From the NCBI GenBank assembly GCA_016873995.1, contig VGVR01000022.1, positions 1 to 53,357 of the forward strand: DNA of 53,357 nt, in the 5' to 3' direction. The notes beneath the pieces are model-generated. The model saw nothing but the letters and a program-made list of their open reading frames with translations, was not told the origin of the DNA and searched no databases. Of this stretch, positions 42,666-51,169 are shown piece by piece. Position 1 is the stretch's first letter, and every line of letters begins with the position of its first letter. The position numbers were made by a program, and so were the translations under genes. The DNA is from Gemmatimonadota bacterium. Lineage in GTDB: Bacteria; Gemmatimonadota; Gemmatimonadetes; Longimicrobiales; Gaopeijiaceae.

Positions 42666-43550
42666 TCAGTATCCTCTCTGCTTCCGCGTTCGCGACTCGT
42701 ACCCGGGGAGTTCGAGCGAGTACTGGCGCGGATCGAAATGCTTGCGTTGACGACGCCGGCGGAGGTACCAGGTCAGCGTCGCGACGTCCTCTATGCCCCG
42801 CCCCACGGCCTCGTCGAGCATGCGGATGAGGATACGCGCCGTGGCCACCGCGTCACCACCCGCGCGGTGGCGCGCGTGGTTGGGCACGCCGAAGTGGCGG
42901 GCGAGCACATCCAGGTTTCGGTGGCGAAGCTGCGGGACGAGCCGGCGCGCCATGCGCACGGTGCAGAGCCTGGTCGGGTCGGGCGCCTCGCCGCGCGCAG
43001 CCACTAGCTCGGCCGACACGAACGACCAGTCGAACGTGGCGTTGTGGGCGACGAAGACCCGGCCCGTGAGCCGCTCGGCCACCTCGTCCGCGACGTGCTC
43101 GAAGTAGGGGGCCTGCGCAACCATCGCCGCCGTGATGCCGGTGAGCGAGGTGATGTCGGCGGGGAGGCGCTGGCCGGGATTGAGCAGCGTCTCGTACTGT
43201 TCGACGATGGTGCCGCCGCGTACCTCGACGATCGCGATCTCGATCATGCGATGGCCGAGCCAGGAGCCGCGACCCGTGGTCTCGACGTCGACCACCGCGA
43301 AGCCCACGTCGGCGAGCGGCGCACCGAGGGGTTCGGCCGTCGCGTCCAGCTGCCACATGCCGCCGGCGTCCACCTGGAAGCGCGGGTCCGTGCCCAGCAG
43401 CTGGAACACCGCGGCGGAAGCCGCACCGTCGTGCCCCACGAGGCCGAGCACCTCGCGGGCGAGATCCAACGTGTGCCTGGGCCCGGCGACCAGCGTCTCC
43501 GCCGCGCGGCGGACCAGCGAGGCGTCGCGCCCCGTAGCGACTCGCCTCAG
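42666..43550 (-). CDS. DnaQ-like 3'-5' exonuclease domain protein
   Basis: The protein has an N-terminal helical region of about 80 residues and then a DEDD exonuclease fold: FAVVDVETTG (Exo I), HNATFDWSFV (Exo II) and HRAGGDAVATARIL (Exo III, DEDDh). The C terminus is basic. The domain is like the polymerase III epsilon proofreading unit but the extra N-terminal region sets it apart. No ATG, GTG or TTG exists between the rex stop and the conserved region; the best candidate is a CTG at 43550 overlapping the rex stop as CTGA, giving 294 residues. A GTG about 35 codons later is the alternative. Confidence 0.78.
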   Translation of the reverse strand: MRRVATGRDASLVRRAAETLVAGPRHTLDLAREVLGLVGHDGAASAAVFQLLGTDPRFQVDAGGMWQLDATAEPLGAPLADVGFAVVDVETTGRGSWLGHRMIEIAIVEVRGGTIVEQYETLLNPGQRLPADITSLTGITAAMVAQAPYFEHVADEVAERLTGRVFVAHNATFDWSFVSAELVAARGEAPDPTRLCTVRMARRLVPQLRHRNLDVLARHFGVPNHARHRAGGDAVATARILIRMLDEAVGRGIEDVATLTWYLRRRRQRKHFDPRQYSLELPGYESRTRKQRGY

Positions 43551-44173
43551 CCGCGCTGCGTGATCGCGAACGAGAGAGCCTCGAGCTGCATGACGAGGTT
43601 CACGTCCTCGACCGCCACGTGCGACGGCACCTTCAACCGGATGGGCGCGAAGTTCAGGATCCCCTTGATGCCCGCGCCCACCGCCCGGTCGGTGATCTGC
43701 TGCGCGGCCTGCGCCGGCACCGCGAGGATGAACAGCTCGATGCCGAGTGAGCCGATGAGCGACTCGATCTCCTCCGGAGGGCGGATGCGCAGCGCACCCC
43801 ACATCGCCCCGATCTTCTCGGGGTCGGCATCGACGATCGCCACGCACTCGTAGCCGCGTGACTCGAACGCCGGATACTCGAAGAGCGCCGAGCCGATACG
43901 CCCGGCACCGATGAGGGCGACCTTCCAGACCCGGTCCACCCCGAGGATCTCTAGGAGCCGCACGCGTAGCTCGTCCACGCGGTACCCGAGGCCGCGCTTG
44001 CCGAAGCTCCCGAAGTGCGACAGGTCCTTCCTGACCTGGGCAGCCGTGGTCTGGCCCCGGTCCGCGAGCTCCTCGCTCGAGACCGTCTCGCGGCCCTCGC
44101 CCTCGATGTCCTCGAGGGATCTCAGGTAGTGGGATAGGCGGCGGATGGTGCTCGCCGGAATGCGTCTCGACAC
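43547..44173 (-). CDS. rex: Redox-sensing transcriptional repressor Rex
   Basis: The 208-residue protein has an N-terminal winged helix with IPASTIRRLSHYLR, TTAAQVRKDLSHFGSFGKRG and GYRVDEL, and a C-terminal Rossmann domain with IGAGRIGSALFEYP (about 88-102). It binds DNA when the NADH/NAD ratio is low and represses fermentative and respiratory genes. A GTG start is used. A perfect Rex operator lies 40 bases upstream (44213-44230), so it very likely represses its own synthesis. Confidence 0.95.
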   Translation of the reverse strand: MSRRIPASTIRRLSHYLRSLEDIEGEGRETVSSEELADRGQTTAAQVRKDLSHFGSFGKRGLGYRVDELRVRLLEILGVDRVWKVALIGAGRIGSALFEYPAFESRGYECVAIVDADPEKIGAMWGALRIRPPEEIESLIGSLGIELFILAVPAQAAQQITDRAVGAGIKGILNFAPIRLKVPSHVAVEDVNLVMQLEALSFAITQRG

Positions 44174-44212
44174 GGAGGCCTGATAGGACGAAGCAGCCTG
44201 TAGTTCCGTCGC

Positions 44213-44230
44213 TTGTGAAAAACGTCACAA
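44213..44230 (-). promoter_or_regulatory. Rex operator (ROP)
   Basis: The sequence TTGTGAAAAACGTCACAA has perfect outer half-sites TTGTGA and TCACAA separated by six bases, the known Rex consensus. It lies in the 60-base gap between the rsmA stop and rex start, where a rex promoter would be expected. It implies autoregulation by Rex and NADH/NAD ratio. No clear -10/-35 pair could be fixed around it. Confidence 0.88.
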
Positions 44231-44233
44231 AAT

Positions 44234-45055
44234 CTAAGAGGGCCGTAGGACCTCGGGCAACGCGGCTGACAGCCGCAGGAAGTGCTCCGGCGTGAGCCGC
44301 TCGGGGCGATCTTCGAGGGCGAGGCCCAGGCGCTCCGCCAACACCGCGAGCGCGGCCTCCGGGCAGGCCAGGTCGGGGTGGTCCCTCAGGATCTTCCGCA
44401 GCTGCTTGCGGCGCCATTGGAACGCGGCCCTCACCAGGCGACGAAGTCCCTCCTCTTCGGCCGCAGTCAGCGGCTCCGGCACGGTGGGGCGGATGCGGAT
44501 GATGCAAGAATCGACACCCGGAACCGGTCGGAAGGCATTACGGCCCACCTTGAAGAGACGCTCGACCTGGGCGACGGTGCGTACGCCGACGGAGAGCGCC
44601 CCGTACTCCTTGGTGCCCACCGGCGCGACGATCCGCTCGGCGACGTCGTCTTGGACCATCAGCACGATCTCGCCGGGACGCGGGCGCCGCAGCAAGTGGA
44701 AGATGATCGGCGTGGTGATGTTGTAGGGGATATTGCCGACCACCTTCAGCGAGCCGGGCGACGCCGTGAGCGTGTCGAGGTCGACGTCGAGCACGTCTGC
44801 GTGCACGATGCGCACGTCGGGGCGGCCCGCGAACTCTTCGGTGAGGGCCGCGGCGAGGTGGTCGTCCAGCTCGATTGCGGTCAGGCGACCCACTCGTCCC
44901 GCGAGGTGCCGGGTGAGAGCGCCGCGCCCCGGCCCGATCTCCAGCACCTCGTCCCCCGGCCCCGCCCCCAGGGCGGTGACGATCTTCCGTTGCAGGTTTT
45001 CGTCGACGAGGAAGTTCTGGCCGAGCGAGCGCTTAGCCGACCGCGGGGCGCGCAC
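44234..45055 (-). CDS. rsmA: 16S rRNA (adenine1518/1519-N6) dimethyltransferase
   Basis: The 273-residue protein has RSLGQNFLVDENLQRKIV, the SAM motif VLEIGPGRGALTRHLAG and the catalytic NIPYNITTPI, then FRPVPGVDSCIIRI and the C-terminal helical domain. It dimethylates two adjacent adenines in the 3' end of 16S rRNA (KsgA). It starts with GTG and follows the SpoIIE-type phosphatase gene by 14 bases. Confidence 0.96.
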   Translation of the reverse strand: MRAPRSAKRSLGQNFLVDENLQRKIVTALGAGPGDEVLEIGPGRGALTRHLAGRVGRLTAIELDDHLAAALTEEFAGRPDVRIVHADVLDVDLDTLTASPGSLKVVGNIPYNITTPIIFHLLRRPRPGEIVLMVQDDVAERIVAPVGTKEYGALSVGVRTVAQVERLFKVGRNAFRPVPGVDSCIIRIRPTVPEPLTAAEEEGLRRLVRAAFQWRRKQLRKILRDHPDLACPEAALAVLAERLGLALEDRPERLTPEHFLRLSAALPEVLRPS

Positions 45056-45069
45056 GAGGGCCCGGCGCG

Positions 45070-46650
45070 TCAGCGTCGCAGGACGAGCGCCGTGCGGTCG
45101 TCGCCCAGCGGGGAGGGCTCCCGGCCCGCGGACAGATCGAAGAGCGCGTCCACGATCTCCTGGACCGGACGACGCCGGTGGCGCGCGACCGCATCCAGCA
45201 GCAGCTGCTCAGCGCCGAGCCGGTCGAGGCCGGCGAGCGAGTCCGGGAGGCCGTCGGTGAACAGGAGGAGCAAGTCTCCGGGGCTGTGCCACGCCACGGT
45301 CTCTTGGCGGTAGGAATCCGGGCCCGCGAAGCCAACGGGCGGGTCGGTGGCGCCCAGGCGCTCGGCCGACCCGTCCGCACGGATGGCGAAGGCGTGCGGG
45401 TGCCCGGCGTTCGAGTACACCAGCGTCCCGGCGTCGGGATCGATCACGCCATAGATGGCCGTCAGGTACATCTCCGTCGACGACAGCTCGTCGGCGAGCG
45501 CGTCGTCGAGCTTGCGCATGACCTCGGCGGGCGAGTCCACCTCGCGTGCGTAGATGCCCGCCGCGCTCATGGTGAGCGTCATGATCAGCGCCGAAGGGAA
45601 GCCGTGCAGCGACACGTCGCCGAGCATGACTCCGATGCGGCCGCCCGGAAGCTCGAAGAGCTGGTAGAAGTCGCCACCCACTTGCTGTGTAGGCTGCACC
45701 CGCGCGGCGGCCTCCGCGGGGGCGAACTTCTCGGCCACGGGAAGTAGCTTCATCTGCAGGTCGTGTGCGAGCTCCATCTCGCGCGTCATGCGCTCCTTGG
45801 AGAGACTCTCGCGGACCAAGCGGTTGTTCTCGATGGCCGCCCCGACCTGCGAGGCGATCGCGGTCAGCAGCTTCTGGTTGGCGGTGCTGAAGCGGCTCCC
45901 GTCCAGACGCCCGATCAGGTTCACCACCCCTACCGTGCGTGACTGACCCGAGCCGGGGGAGTAACGGATCGGCACGGACAGGAAGGAGTCGTCGGGCACG
46001 CCCGTCTGACGCCCATGCCCCGTGGGACGCCGGGAAGCGATGATCGCCCTCCCCTCGCGGAAGACCATCGACGTGATCGCGTCGGGATCGTCCGGGTCGA
46101 TGGGCTCGACGCGTCCGTCGTCTCCCACGCCCGCGGCCAGGTGCAGTCGCTCGTCCTCGCTCCGGTAGACCCACAGGGAGCCGCGCTTCGCGCCCAGCAC
46201 GTCCCGCACCTCGGCGAGGATCTTGTGCGCGCCGGTGTCCAGATCGAGGGTCGACCCCAGCGTCTCGCTGATCGAGTAGATGAGGTTGATCTCTTCGAAG
46301 CGCTCCGACAGCTCCGCCGTGAAGAACTGCATTTCGCGCGCCGACTCGAACGCGAGCCCGAGCATGGAGGCGAGCGCAGAGCAGACCGGGCCTGTCGAAG
46401 CGCCCTCCGCGTGCAGGACGTGCACTTCGAGCGCGGATCCACCGGGCACGGAGAGCGTGCTCTTGCACATCACGTCAGTGGACGCCGGGTCGAAGTCCTT
46501 CGTCGCGTACAGGACCTCGTCTGCGGCACCGGACTCACCAGCTGGCACGCTCAGGCGCACGACCGCGCCGAACGACTTCTCGAAGTCCGCCAGAGTCCTG
46601 AGAACCGGATCCGGCAGCGCCCCGAGGACGAGCCGGTCCGGGGCGCTCAC
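45070..46650 (-). CDS. GAF-domain SpoIIE/RsbU-type serine phosphatase
   Basis: The 526-residue protein has an N-terminal region, a GAF-like sensor (about 130-300: LIYSISETLGSTLDLDTG, VGVVNLIGR, LLTAIASQVGAAIENNRL), a helical connector and a PP2C/SpoIIE phosphatase domain (about 320-526). The last has GGDFYQLFELPGGRIGVMLG, GDVSLHGFPSALI, LLLFTDGLPDS and DDRTALVL. It should dephosphorylate the STAS antagonist encoded two genes upstream. The GTG start overlaps the RsbW gene stop as GTGA. The signal sensed by the GAF domain is unknown. Confidence 0.92.
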   Translation of the reverse strand: MSAPDRLVLGALPDPVLRTLADFEKSFGAVVRLSVPAGESGAADEVLYATKDFDPASTDVMCKSTLSVPGGSALEVHVLHAEGASTGPVCSALASMLGLAFESAREMQFFTAELSERFEEINLIYSISETLGSTLDLDTGAHKILAEVRDVLGAKRGSLWVYRSEDERLHLAAGVGDDGRVEPIDPDDPDAITSMVFREGRAIIASRRPTGHGRQTGVPDDSFLSVPIRYSPGSGQSRTVGVVNLIGRLDGSRFSTANQKLLTAIASQVGAAIENNRLVRESLSKERMTREMELAHDLQMKLLPVAEKFAPAEAAARVQPTQQVGGDFYQLFELPGGRIGVMLGDVSLHGFPSALIMTLTMSAAGIYAREVDSPAEVMRKLDDALADELSSTEMYLTAIYGVIDPDAGTLVYSNAGHPHAFAIRADGSAERLGATDPPVGFAGPDSYRQETVAWHSPGDLLLLFTDGLPDSLAGLDRLGAEQLLLDAVARHRRRPVQEIVDALFDLSAGREPSPLGDDRTALVLRR

Positions 46651-47105
46651 GCCTGGACGCCGCCCTCCAGGCCGCCCGCCTCGAGCTTGAGGACGAGCGT
46701 CACTTGGTTGCCCAGGTCGTTGTATTTGACCTCGTCCATCAGCTTGCGCATCAGGAAGAGGCCGCGTCCGCAGGGCCTCATCAGGTTCTCGGGAGTGGTC
46801 GGGTCCGGGACGGACGCCGGATCGAATCCGTTCCCCTGGTCGGTCACGCGGGCCTCGATGCACTCCTGGAGGAACGCAATCTCGAGCAGCACGCGCTTCG
46901 AGGGGTCGCGGTGGTTCCCGTACAGCATTGCGTTGGAGAGGGCTTCGGTGAGTCCTACGCGCAAGTTGAGGTTGAGACGACGGGCTTCCTCGCTGCACCG
47001 CGGACACCGACCGATGACGTACTGGACCGCATGCTCGATGGAGCGAACGTCGCTCGGCAGCTCGAGGACGAGGTCGTCGCTCATCTGGTGCGGATCCGTC
47101 GCCAT
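46647..47105 (-). CDS. RsbW-type anti-sigma factor / serine kinase
   Basis: The 152-residue protein is a GHKL ATPase of the HATPase_c_2 type. The N box is in VGLTEALSNAMLYGNH (E54, N58), and the G boxes are VTDQGNGFD (88-95) and GRGLFLMR (113-120). It would bind a sigma factor or other target and phosphorylate the STAS protein. A CPRC pair at 34-37, plus C82 and C112, is not part of the usual fold and might bind zinc or act as a redox switch. It lies three bases after the STAS gene. Confidence 0.9.
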   Translation of the reverse strand: MATDPHQMSDDLVLELPSDVRSIEHAVQYVIGRCPRCSEEARRLNLNLRVGLTEALSNAMLYGNHRDPSKRVLLEIAFLQECIEARVTDQGNGFDPASVPDPTTPENLMRPCGRGLFLMRKLMDEVKYNDLGNQVTLVLKLEAGGLEGGVQA

Positions 47106-47108
47106 CGG

Positions 47109-47441
47109 CTAGAAGCCCTCGAGCGCCTTGTCCTTGGTGTCCGCGATGCGGAAGAGCGTGTCGAGCTTGGTGAGCTCGAAAAGCGTGCGCAGATCTTCGT
47201 TGAGGCTCGCGAGGCGGAGCTCACCGCCCTGCTCGCGGATCTTCTTGGAGAGGCTGACCAGCACCCCCAGACCCGACGAGTCGATGTAGCCGGTGTTGGC
47301 GAAGTCGATCACGAACTTGCGATCGCCCTTCTCGAGCCGGTCGAGGACCTGCTGCTTGAGCTCTTGCCGGTTCCCGACGATGAGCTGGCCCTCGACCTCG
47401 ACCAGCGTGACTTCACCATTCTGCAGAACCCGAAAGCCCAT
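47109..47441 (-). CDS. STAS anti-sigma factor antagonist (RsbV/SpoIIAA-like)
   Basis: The 110-residue STAS domain has the phosphoacceptor serine in GYIDSSGLGVLVSL (S55 likely), the preceding strand KFVIDFANT, and a C-terminal helix with ELTKLDTLFRI. In the partner-switch model the unphosphorylated form binds the RsbW-like kinase and frees its target. The ATG at 47441 starts the domain properly; the longer upstream frame is not conserved-looking. It is first in a STAS-kinase-phosphatase unit. Confidence 0.92.
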   Translation of the reverse strand: MGFRVLQNGEVTLVEVEGQLIVGNRQELKQQVLDRLEKGDRKFVIDFANTGYIDSSGLGVLVSLSKKIREQGGELRLASLNEDLRTLFELTKLDTLFRIADTKDKALEGF

Positions 47442-47523
47442 GAAACAGATGCTCCTGGCGCAGGTCGAAGGTCGGGCCGGTGGCGCCGAGAGGGGCGCCT
47501 GCATGGTCCGATCGGCGACCTGA

Positions 47524-47553
47524 ATAGTAAAAAGGGAACGTTTGGCGGGGCAA
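47524..47553 (-). promoter_or_regulatory. Candidate promoter for the STAS-RsbW-SpoIIE unit
   Basis: On the minus strand TTGCCC (47548-47553) and TACTAT (47524-47529) are 18 bases apart, about 83 bases before the STAS start, in an intergenic region after coaD. Confidence 0.4.
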
Positions 47554-47574
47554 GCAAAACCGGGCCGAGCCTCC

Positions 47575-48078
47575 CTATTTCCGCTTCAGCTTCTTCTTCA
47601 CCTGCCGGAGGACCGGCCCAGAAACCAGGCTGGACACGTCCCCCCCGAGGCGGGCCACCTCCCGCACCAGGGAGGCCGACAGGAAGGAATAGCGGACGTC
47701 GGGCACCAGGAAGATGGTCTCGATCTCGGGCCAGAGCTCCTGGTTCATCTGCGCCATCTGCAGCTCGTACTCGAAGTCGGACACCGCCCGCAGGCCCCGC
47801 ACCACCAGCGGCGCCCTCTCGGCCTTGGCGAAGTCCACCAGGAGCCCCTGGAAGGACTTCACCTCGATGCGCTCCTCGTCCTTGAATACCTCCTCAATGA
47901 GGGCCACCCGCTCCTGGATGGTGAAGAGGCCGTGCTTGTCGTGGGTCGAGTTGTGGGCCACCGCTACGATCAGCCGATCCGCGACGCCCAGAGCGCGACG
48001 CGCGAGGTCCTCGTGCCCGTGGGTGATGGGATCGAACGAGCCGGGATACAGGGCCACGACGGGGCGGGGGCGCTTCAT
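47575..48078 (-). CDS. coaD: Phosphopantetheine adenylyltransferase
   Basis: The 167-residue nucleotidyltransferase has LYPGSFDPITHGHEDLARRA (the T/HxGH motif), LVDFAKAERAPLVVRGLRAV, DFEYELQMAQMN and FLSASLVREVARLGGDVSSL. It makes dephospho-CoA from 4'-phosphopantetheine and ATP. Its ATG overlaps the rsmD stop as ATGA, the usual rsmD-coaD pair. The C terminus is lysine-rich. Confidence 0.97.
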   Translation of the reverse strand: MKRPRPVVALYPGSFDPITHGHEDLARRALGVADRLIVAVAHNSTHDKHGLFTIQERVALIEEVFKDEERIEVKSFQGLLVDFAKAERAPLVVRGLRAVSDFEYELQMAQMNQELWPEIETIFLVPDVRYSFLSASLVREVARLGGDVSSLVSGPVLRQVKKKLKRK

Positions 48079-48611
48079 GGGGCCTCATCCTCCGGAGCGG
48101 TGATCGTGGACAGCGCGGTGTCGCCGTAGCGACGCGTGCGGGCGGACTCGGGTAGTTGGAGAGACTCGCGCCAAGGATGCTCCAACCACAGCTCCTTGGC
48201 AAACGGGGCCTTCACGAACAGGTCTACGAGTCGCTGGGCCTCACCCTTGGCGTACGGCGGGTCGGCCAGAGCCAGGTCGAACGGCTCGTCCAGCGACTCG
48301 AGGAAGCGGAAGACCTCCCCCTCCCGGACGCGGCACTCCGGCCCCGCCCCGAGCAGCTCGATGTTCGCGCGCAGCAGCTTGAGCGCTCCGCGTGCCCGCT
48401 CGACGAAGACGACCGACTCGGCGCCGCGGCTGAGCGCTTCGAGACCGAGCGCTCCAGACCCCGCGAACAAGTCTACTACGCGTGCGCCCTCGATGCGGCC
48501 GCCGAGCGCCGACATCCAGGCCTCGCGGACGCGATCGGAGGTAGGACGCACGTCCCTCCCGTGGAGCGCCTTCAGGTTATGCCCGCGCCACCTGCCTGCG
48601 ATGATCCTCAT
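48075..48611 (-). CDS. rsmD: 16S rRNA (guanine966-N2)-methyltransferase
   Basis: The 178-residue methyltransferase has MRIIAGRWRGHNLKAL, RPTSDRVREAWMSAL, the SAM motif VVDLFAGSGALGLEALSRG and the catalytic LADPPYAKG. It modifies 16S rRNA in the small subunit. The ATG at 48611 shares one base with the recJ stop. Frame upstream of this ATG overlaps recJ and is not real. Confidence 0.95.
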   Translation of the reverse strand: MRIIAGRWRGHNLKALHGRDVRPTSDRVREAWMSALGGRIEGARVVDLFAGSGALGLEALSRGAESVVFVERARGALKLLRANIELLGAGPECRVREGEVFRFLESLDEPFDLALADPPYAKGEAQRLVDLFVKAPFAKELWLEHPWRESLQLPESARTRRYGDTALSTITAPEDEAP

Positions 48612-50362
48612 CAGGACACGGTGGGGCGGAGGTCCACCAGCTTCGCCTGCGGGCGAGACACGCCCTGCCACTCGTTGAGCTCGAGCCGGAAGAGCACGTC
48701 GAAGTGGTCGCTCGCTAGGGTAGCGGGCTCGTATCGCTCGGCGAGCCCGAAGCCGATCGCATCCAACCGGCTCCCGCCCGCCGCCAGGCTCACTTTGAGG
48801 TGGCGTTCGCCGACTACTTTGGGGCGCTCGAGGGCGACGCCGCGCGTCAGGAACATCGGTCCTGGATTCCCGATGCCGTGTGGCCCCAGGTACGACAGCC
48901 AATGCGCCAGGTCTGCATCCACCACTGCCAGGTCGAGCTCGACGTCGGGCCGCAGCGCCGGCCGGAGGTCCTCGGGCGAGAGTCGCGCGCGCGCCGCCGC
49001 ATTGAACGCTTGGCGGAACGCCGGAAGCTCATCGCGGGACAGGTCCATGCCCGCTGCCTGCCGATGCCCGCCGAACCGGCGCAGGTGTTGGGCGCAGTCG
49101 CTCAACGCCTCGAACAGGTGCAGCCCGGGGATGGAACGCGCGCTCCCCCGCCCGCTGTCACCGGCCAATGCGATGAGTACCGCGGGCCGATGCACGGCCT
49201 CGACGACCCGCGAGGCCACGATGCCGATGACCCCCGGGTGCCATCCCTCGGATGCCAGCACCACGCCGAAGTCGGCGTCCGCATCGAAGCTCTCCTCGAG
49301 CTGCCCGAGTGCTTCGTCGAGCGTGCGGGTGTCCTCCTCCTGGCGCGCGCGGTTGGTGCGGTCCAGTGCCTCGGCCAGGCTTCCCGCTTCGCCCTGGTCC
49401 TCCGTGAGCAGCAGTCGAAGCGCGTCCGCCGAGTCCCCGAGGCGGCCCGCAGCGTTGATCCGTGGCGCCAGCACGAACCCCACCTTGCCGGCGGTCACGT
49501 CGGTGGGTGCGACGTCGCTCACCGTGAGCAGCGCCCGCACGCCGGGGAGCGAGCTCGCGGCGAGCCGACGCAGCCCGTAGGCCACCAGCACGCGATTCTC
49601 TCCCACGAGCGGCACCAGGTCCGCGATGGTGGCGAGCGCCACCAGGTCCATGTAAGCGTCGAGCTTCCCCCGGTCCGCCCCGAGTACGTCGCCGACGAGC
49701 TGGCAGACCTTGTACGCGATCCCGGTACCGCACAGCCCCTTCTCCGGGTAAGGGCAATCCGGCCGGCGTGGGTTCACCACTGCGAACGCCTCGGGAAGCT
49801 CCGCCCCGACGGTGTGGTGGTCGGTGACGATCACGTCGATGTCGAGCTCGCGCGTGGATCGAATCGTGGAGTGCGCCAGCGTGCCGCAGTCCGCCGTCAC
49901 GATCAGGGTGGCCTTCGCGTCTCGAGCCGCCGCCAACCCTGCGGCGGAGAAGTCGTATCCGTCGCGCAACCGGTGGGGGGTGAACGGCGAGACGTGACCG
50001 CCCAGCCCGCGCAGCCATCGCGTGTAGAGCGCGGTCGCACAGATACCGTCCACATCGTAGTCGCCGTGGACGAAGATGCGCTCCCCCGCGCGTACCGCCC
50101 GCGCGATGCGCTCGGCAGCCCTGACCCCGTCCGCCATGGTCGAAGGATCGTGTAGATACTCGAGGCGGGGGCGCAGGAAGCGCTTCGCCTCGTCCACGCT
50201 GGCTACGTCCCTCGCCGCGAGGACCGAGCACAGGGCGCTGGGGAGCCGCGTCCCCGCTGCGAGCTCCTCCACGAGGGTCTGCGCGGGACGCGCGGGCTCT
50301 CGCCAGAGGGGAGCGGGGGGGCGAAGGCGCGTGGTGGCCCGGCGCTCCCCCTTCGGTGACAA
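48611..50362 (-). CDS. recJ: Single-stranded-DNA exonuclease RecJ
   Basis: The 583-residue DHH-family nuclease has HGDYDVDGICATALY (101-106), VTADCGT, VTDHHTVGAELP and RPDCPYPEKGLCGTGIAYK, then the DHHA1 part with GKVGFVLAPRINAAGRLGDS and FGGHRQAAGM, and an OB-fold C terminus. It degrades single-stranded DNA 5' to 3' in recombination and repair. A TTG start directly follows the stop of the zinc-ribbon gene. Confidence 0.94.
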   Translation of the reverse strand: MSPKGERRATTRLRPPAPLWREPARPAQTLVEELAAGTRLPSALCSVLAARDVASVDEAKRFLRPRLEYLHDPSTMADGVRAAERIARAVRAGERIFVHGDYDVDGICATALYTRWLRGLGGHVSPFTPHRLRDGYDFSAAGLAAARDAKATLIVTADCGTLAHSTIRSTRELDIDVIVTDHHTVGAELPEAFAVVNPRRPDCPYPEKGLCGTGIAYKVCQLVGDVLGADRGKLDAYMDLVALATIADLVPLVGENRVLVAYGLRRLAASSLPGVRALLTVSDVAPTDVTAGKVGFVLAPRINAAGRLGDSADALRLLLTEDQGEAGSLAEALDRTNRARQEEDTRTLDEALGQLEESFDADADFGVVLASEGWHPGVIGIVASRVVEAVHRPAVLIALAGDSGRGSARSIPGLHLFEALSDCAQHLRRFGGHRQAAGMDLSRDELPAFRQAFNAAARARLSPEDLRPALRPDVELDLAVVDADLAHWLSYLGPHGIGNPGPMFLTRGVALERPKVVGERHLKVSLAAGGSRLDAIGFGLAERYEPATLASDHFDVLFRLELNEWQGVSRPQAKLVDLRPTVS

Positions 50363-51115
50363 CTACGCTCCCTGGCCCCCGGTCGGGCTGGGGGCGGCCG
50401 TCTCGAGCGTCGGGGCAGTGAGAATGACCCCGCACGCCTCGCAGCGATTGAGGCCCCTACCGTGCCGGATCTCGTTCCGCAGCTGCAGAGGAATCATGCC
50501 GAAGCAGTGACCGCACGCGCCGTCCTCGGTCAGGTCGGCCACCGCCACCTGTCGGCCTCCCGCCCGGATTGCATCGTAGATCTTCAGCTCGGCGGTGTTC
50601 ATGCTCCCGACGAAGCGAGCGCGCTCCGCGCGCAGGGCCTCGAGCTCGTTCTGGGCTTCGGCGCGCTCGGCGAGTAGCGTGTCACGCCGAGGACCGACGC
50701 GCTCGCTCGCCTCCTTGTAGCTCGCTTCGAGCTCCGCGAACCGCTCATCCATCTTCCGCAGCTGATCGATCAGCGCCAGCATCTCCTGCTCGTCGTTCTG
50801 GAGTGCGCGCTTCACCATCTCGAGCTCGGCCGTGACGGCAGCCTCTTCGCGCAGGTTGCGAACCGACCCGAGCCGCTCGTCCAGCTTCTTGCGCCGCGTG
50901 CGCTTTTCTTCCGCGGAGAGCTCGATGCGGCGTTCCTCGAGCTTCAACTCCTGTAGGCGGGTGCGCGTGGTGCCGAGCTCACTCTCGAGCCGGAGCGCCG
51001 GCTCTTCGGACTCGGCCAGACGGGGGTCGAAGTCTGCGATCCGCTGGCGGGCCGCCGCAATGCGCATGTCGAGCTTCTGCAGCTGCTTCAGGTCTGTGCC
51101 ACGCTGCTCGGTCAT
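50363..51115 (-). CDS. Coiled-coil protein with C4 zinc-ribbon (DUF164/CT398-like)
   Basis: The 250-residue protein is a long antiparallel coiled coil (about 5-180) ending in a C4 zinc ribbon with CGHC and CEAC pairs (about 198-232). It has the pattern of the DUF164/zf-RING_7 family represented by chlamydial CT398, which has been tied to RNA polymerase or secretion partners. Its function here is unknown. It lies between dnaG and recJ, with dnaG ending 54 bases downstream of its own gene boundary on the upstream side. Confidence 0.85.
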   Translation of the reverse strand: MTEQRGTDLKQLQKLDMRIAAARQRIADFDPRLAESEEPALRLESELGTTRTRLQELKLEERRIELSAEEKRTRRKKLDERLGSVRNLREEAAVTAELEMVKRALQNDEQEMLALIDQLRKMDERFAELEASYKEASERVGPRRDTLLAERAEAQNELEALRAERARFVGSMNTAELKIYDAIRAGGRQVAVADLTEDGACGHCFGMIPLQLRNEIRHGRGLNRCEACGVILTAPTLETAAPSPTGGQGA

Positions 51116-51169
51116 CGGCTCCCTCTGTTCGCGTTCCTCATCTGCCGCCTTCTGGTCTGCAACCGCCGC

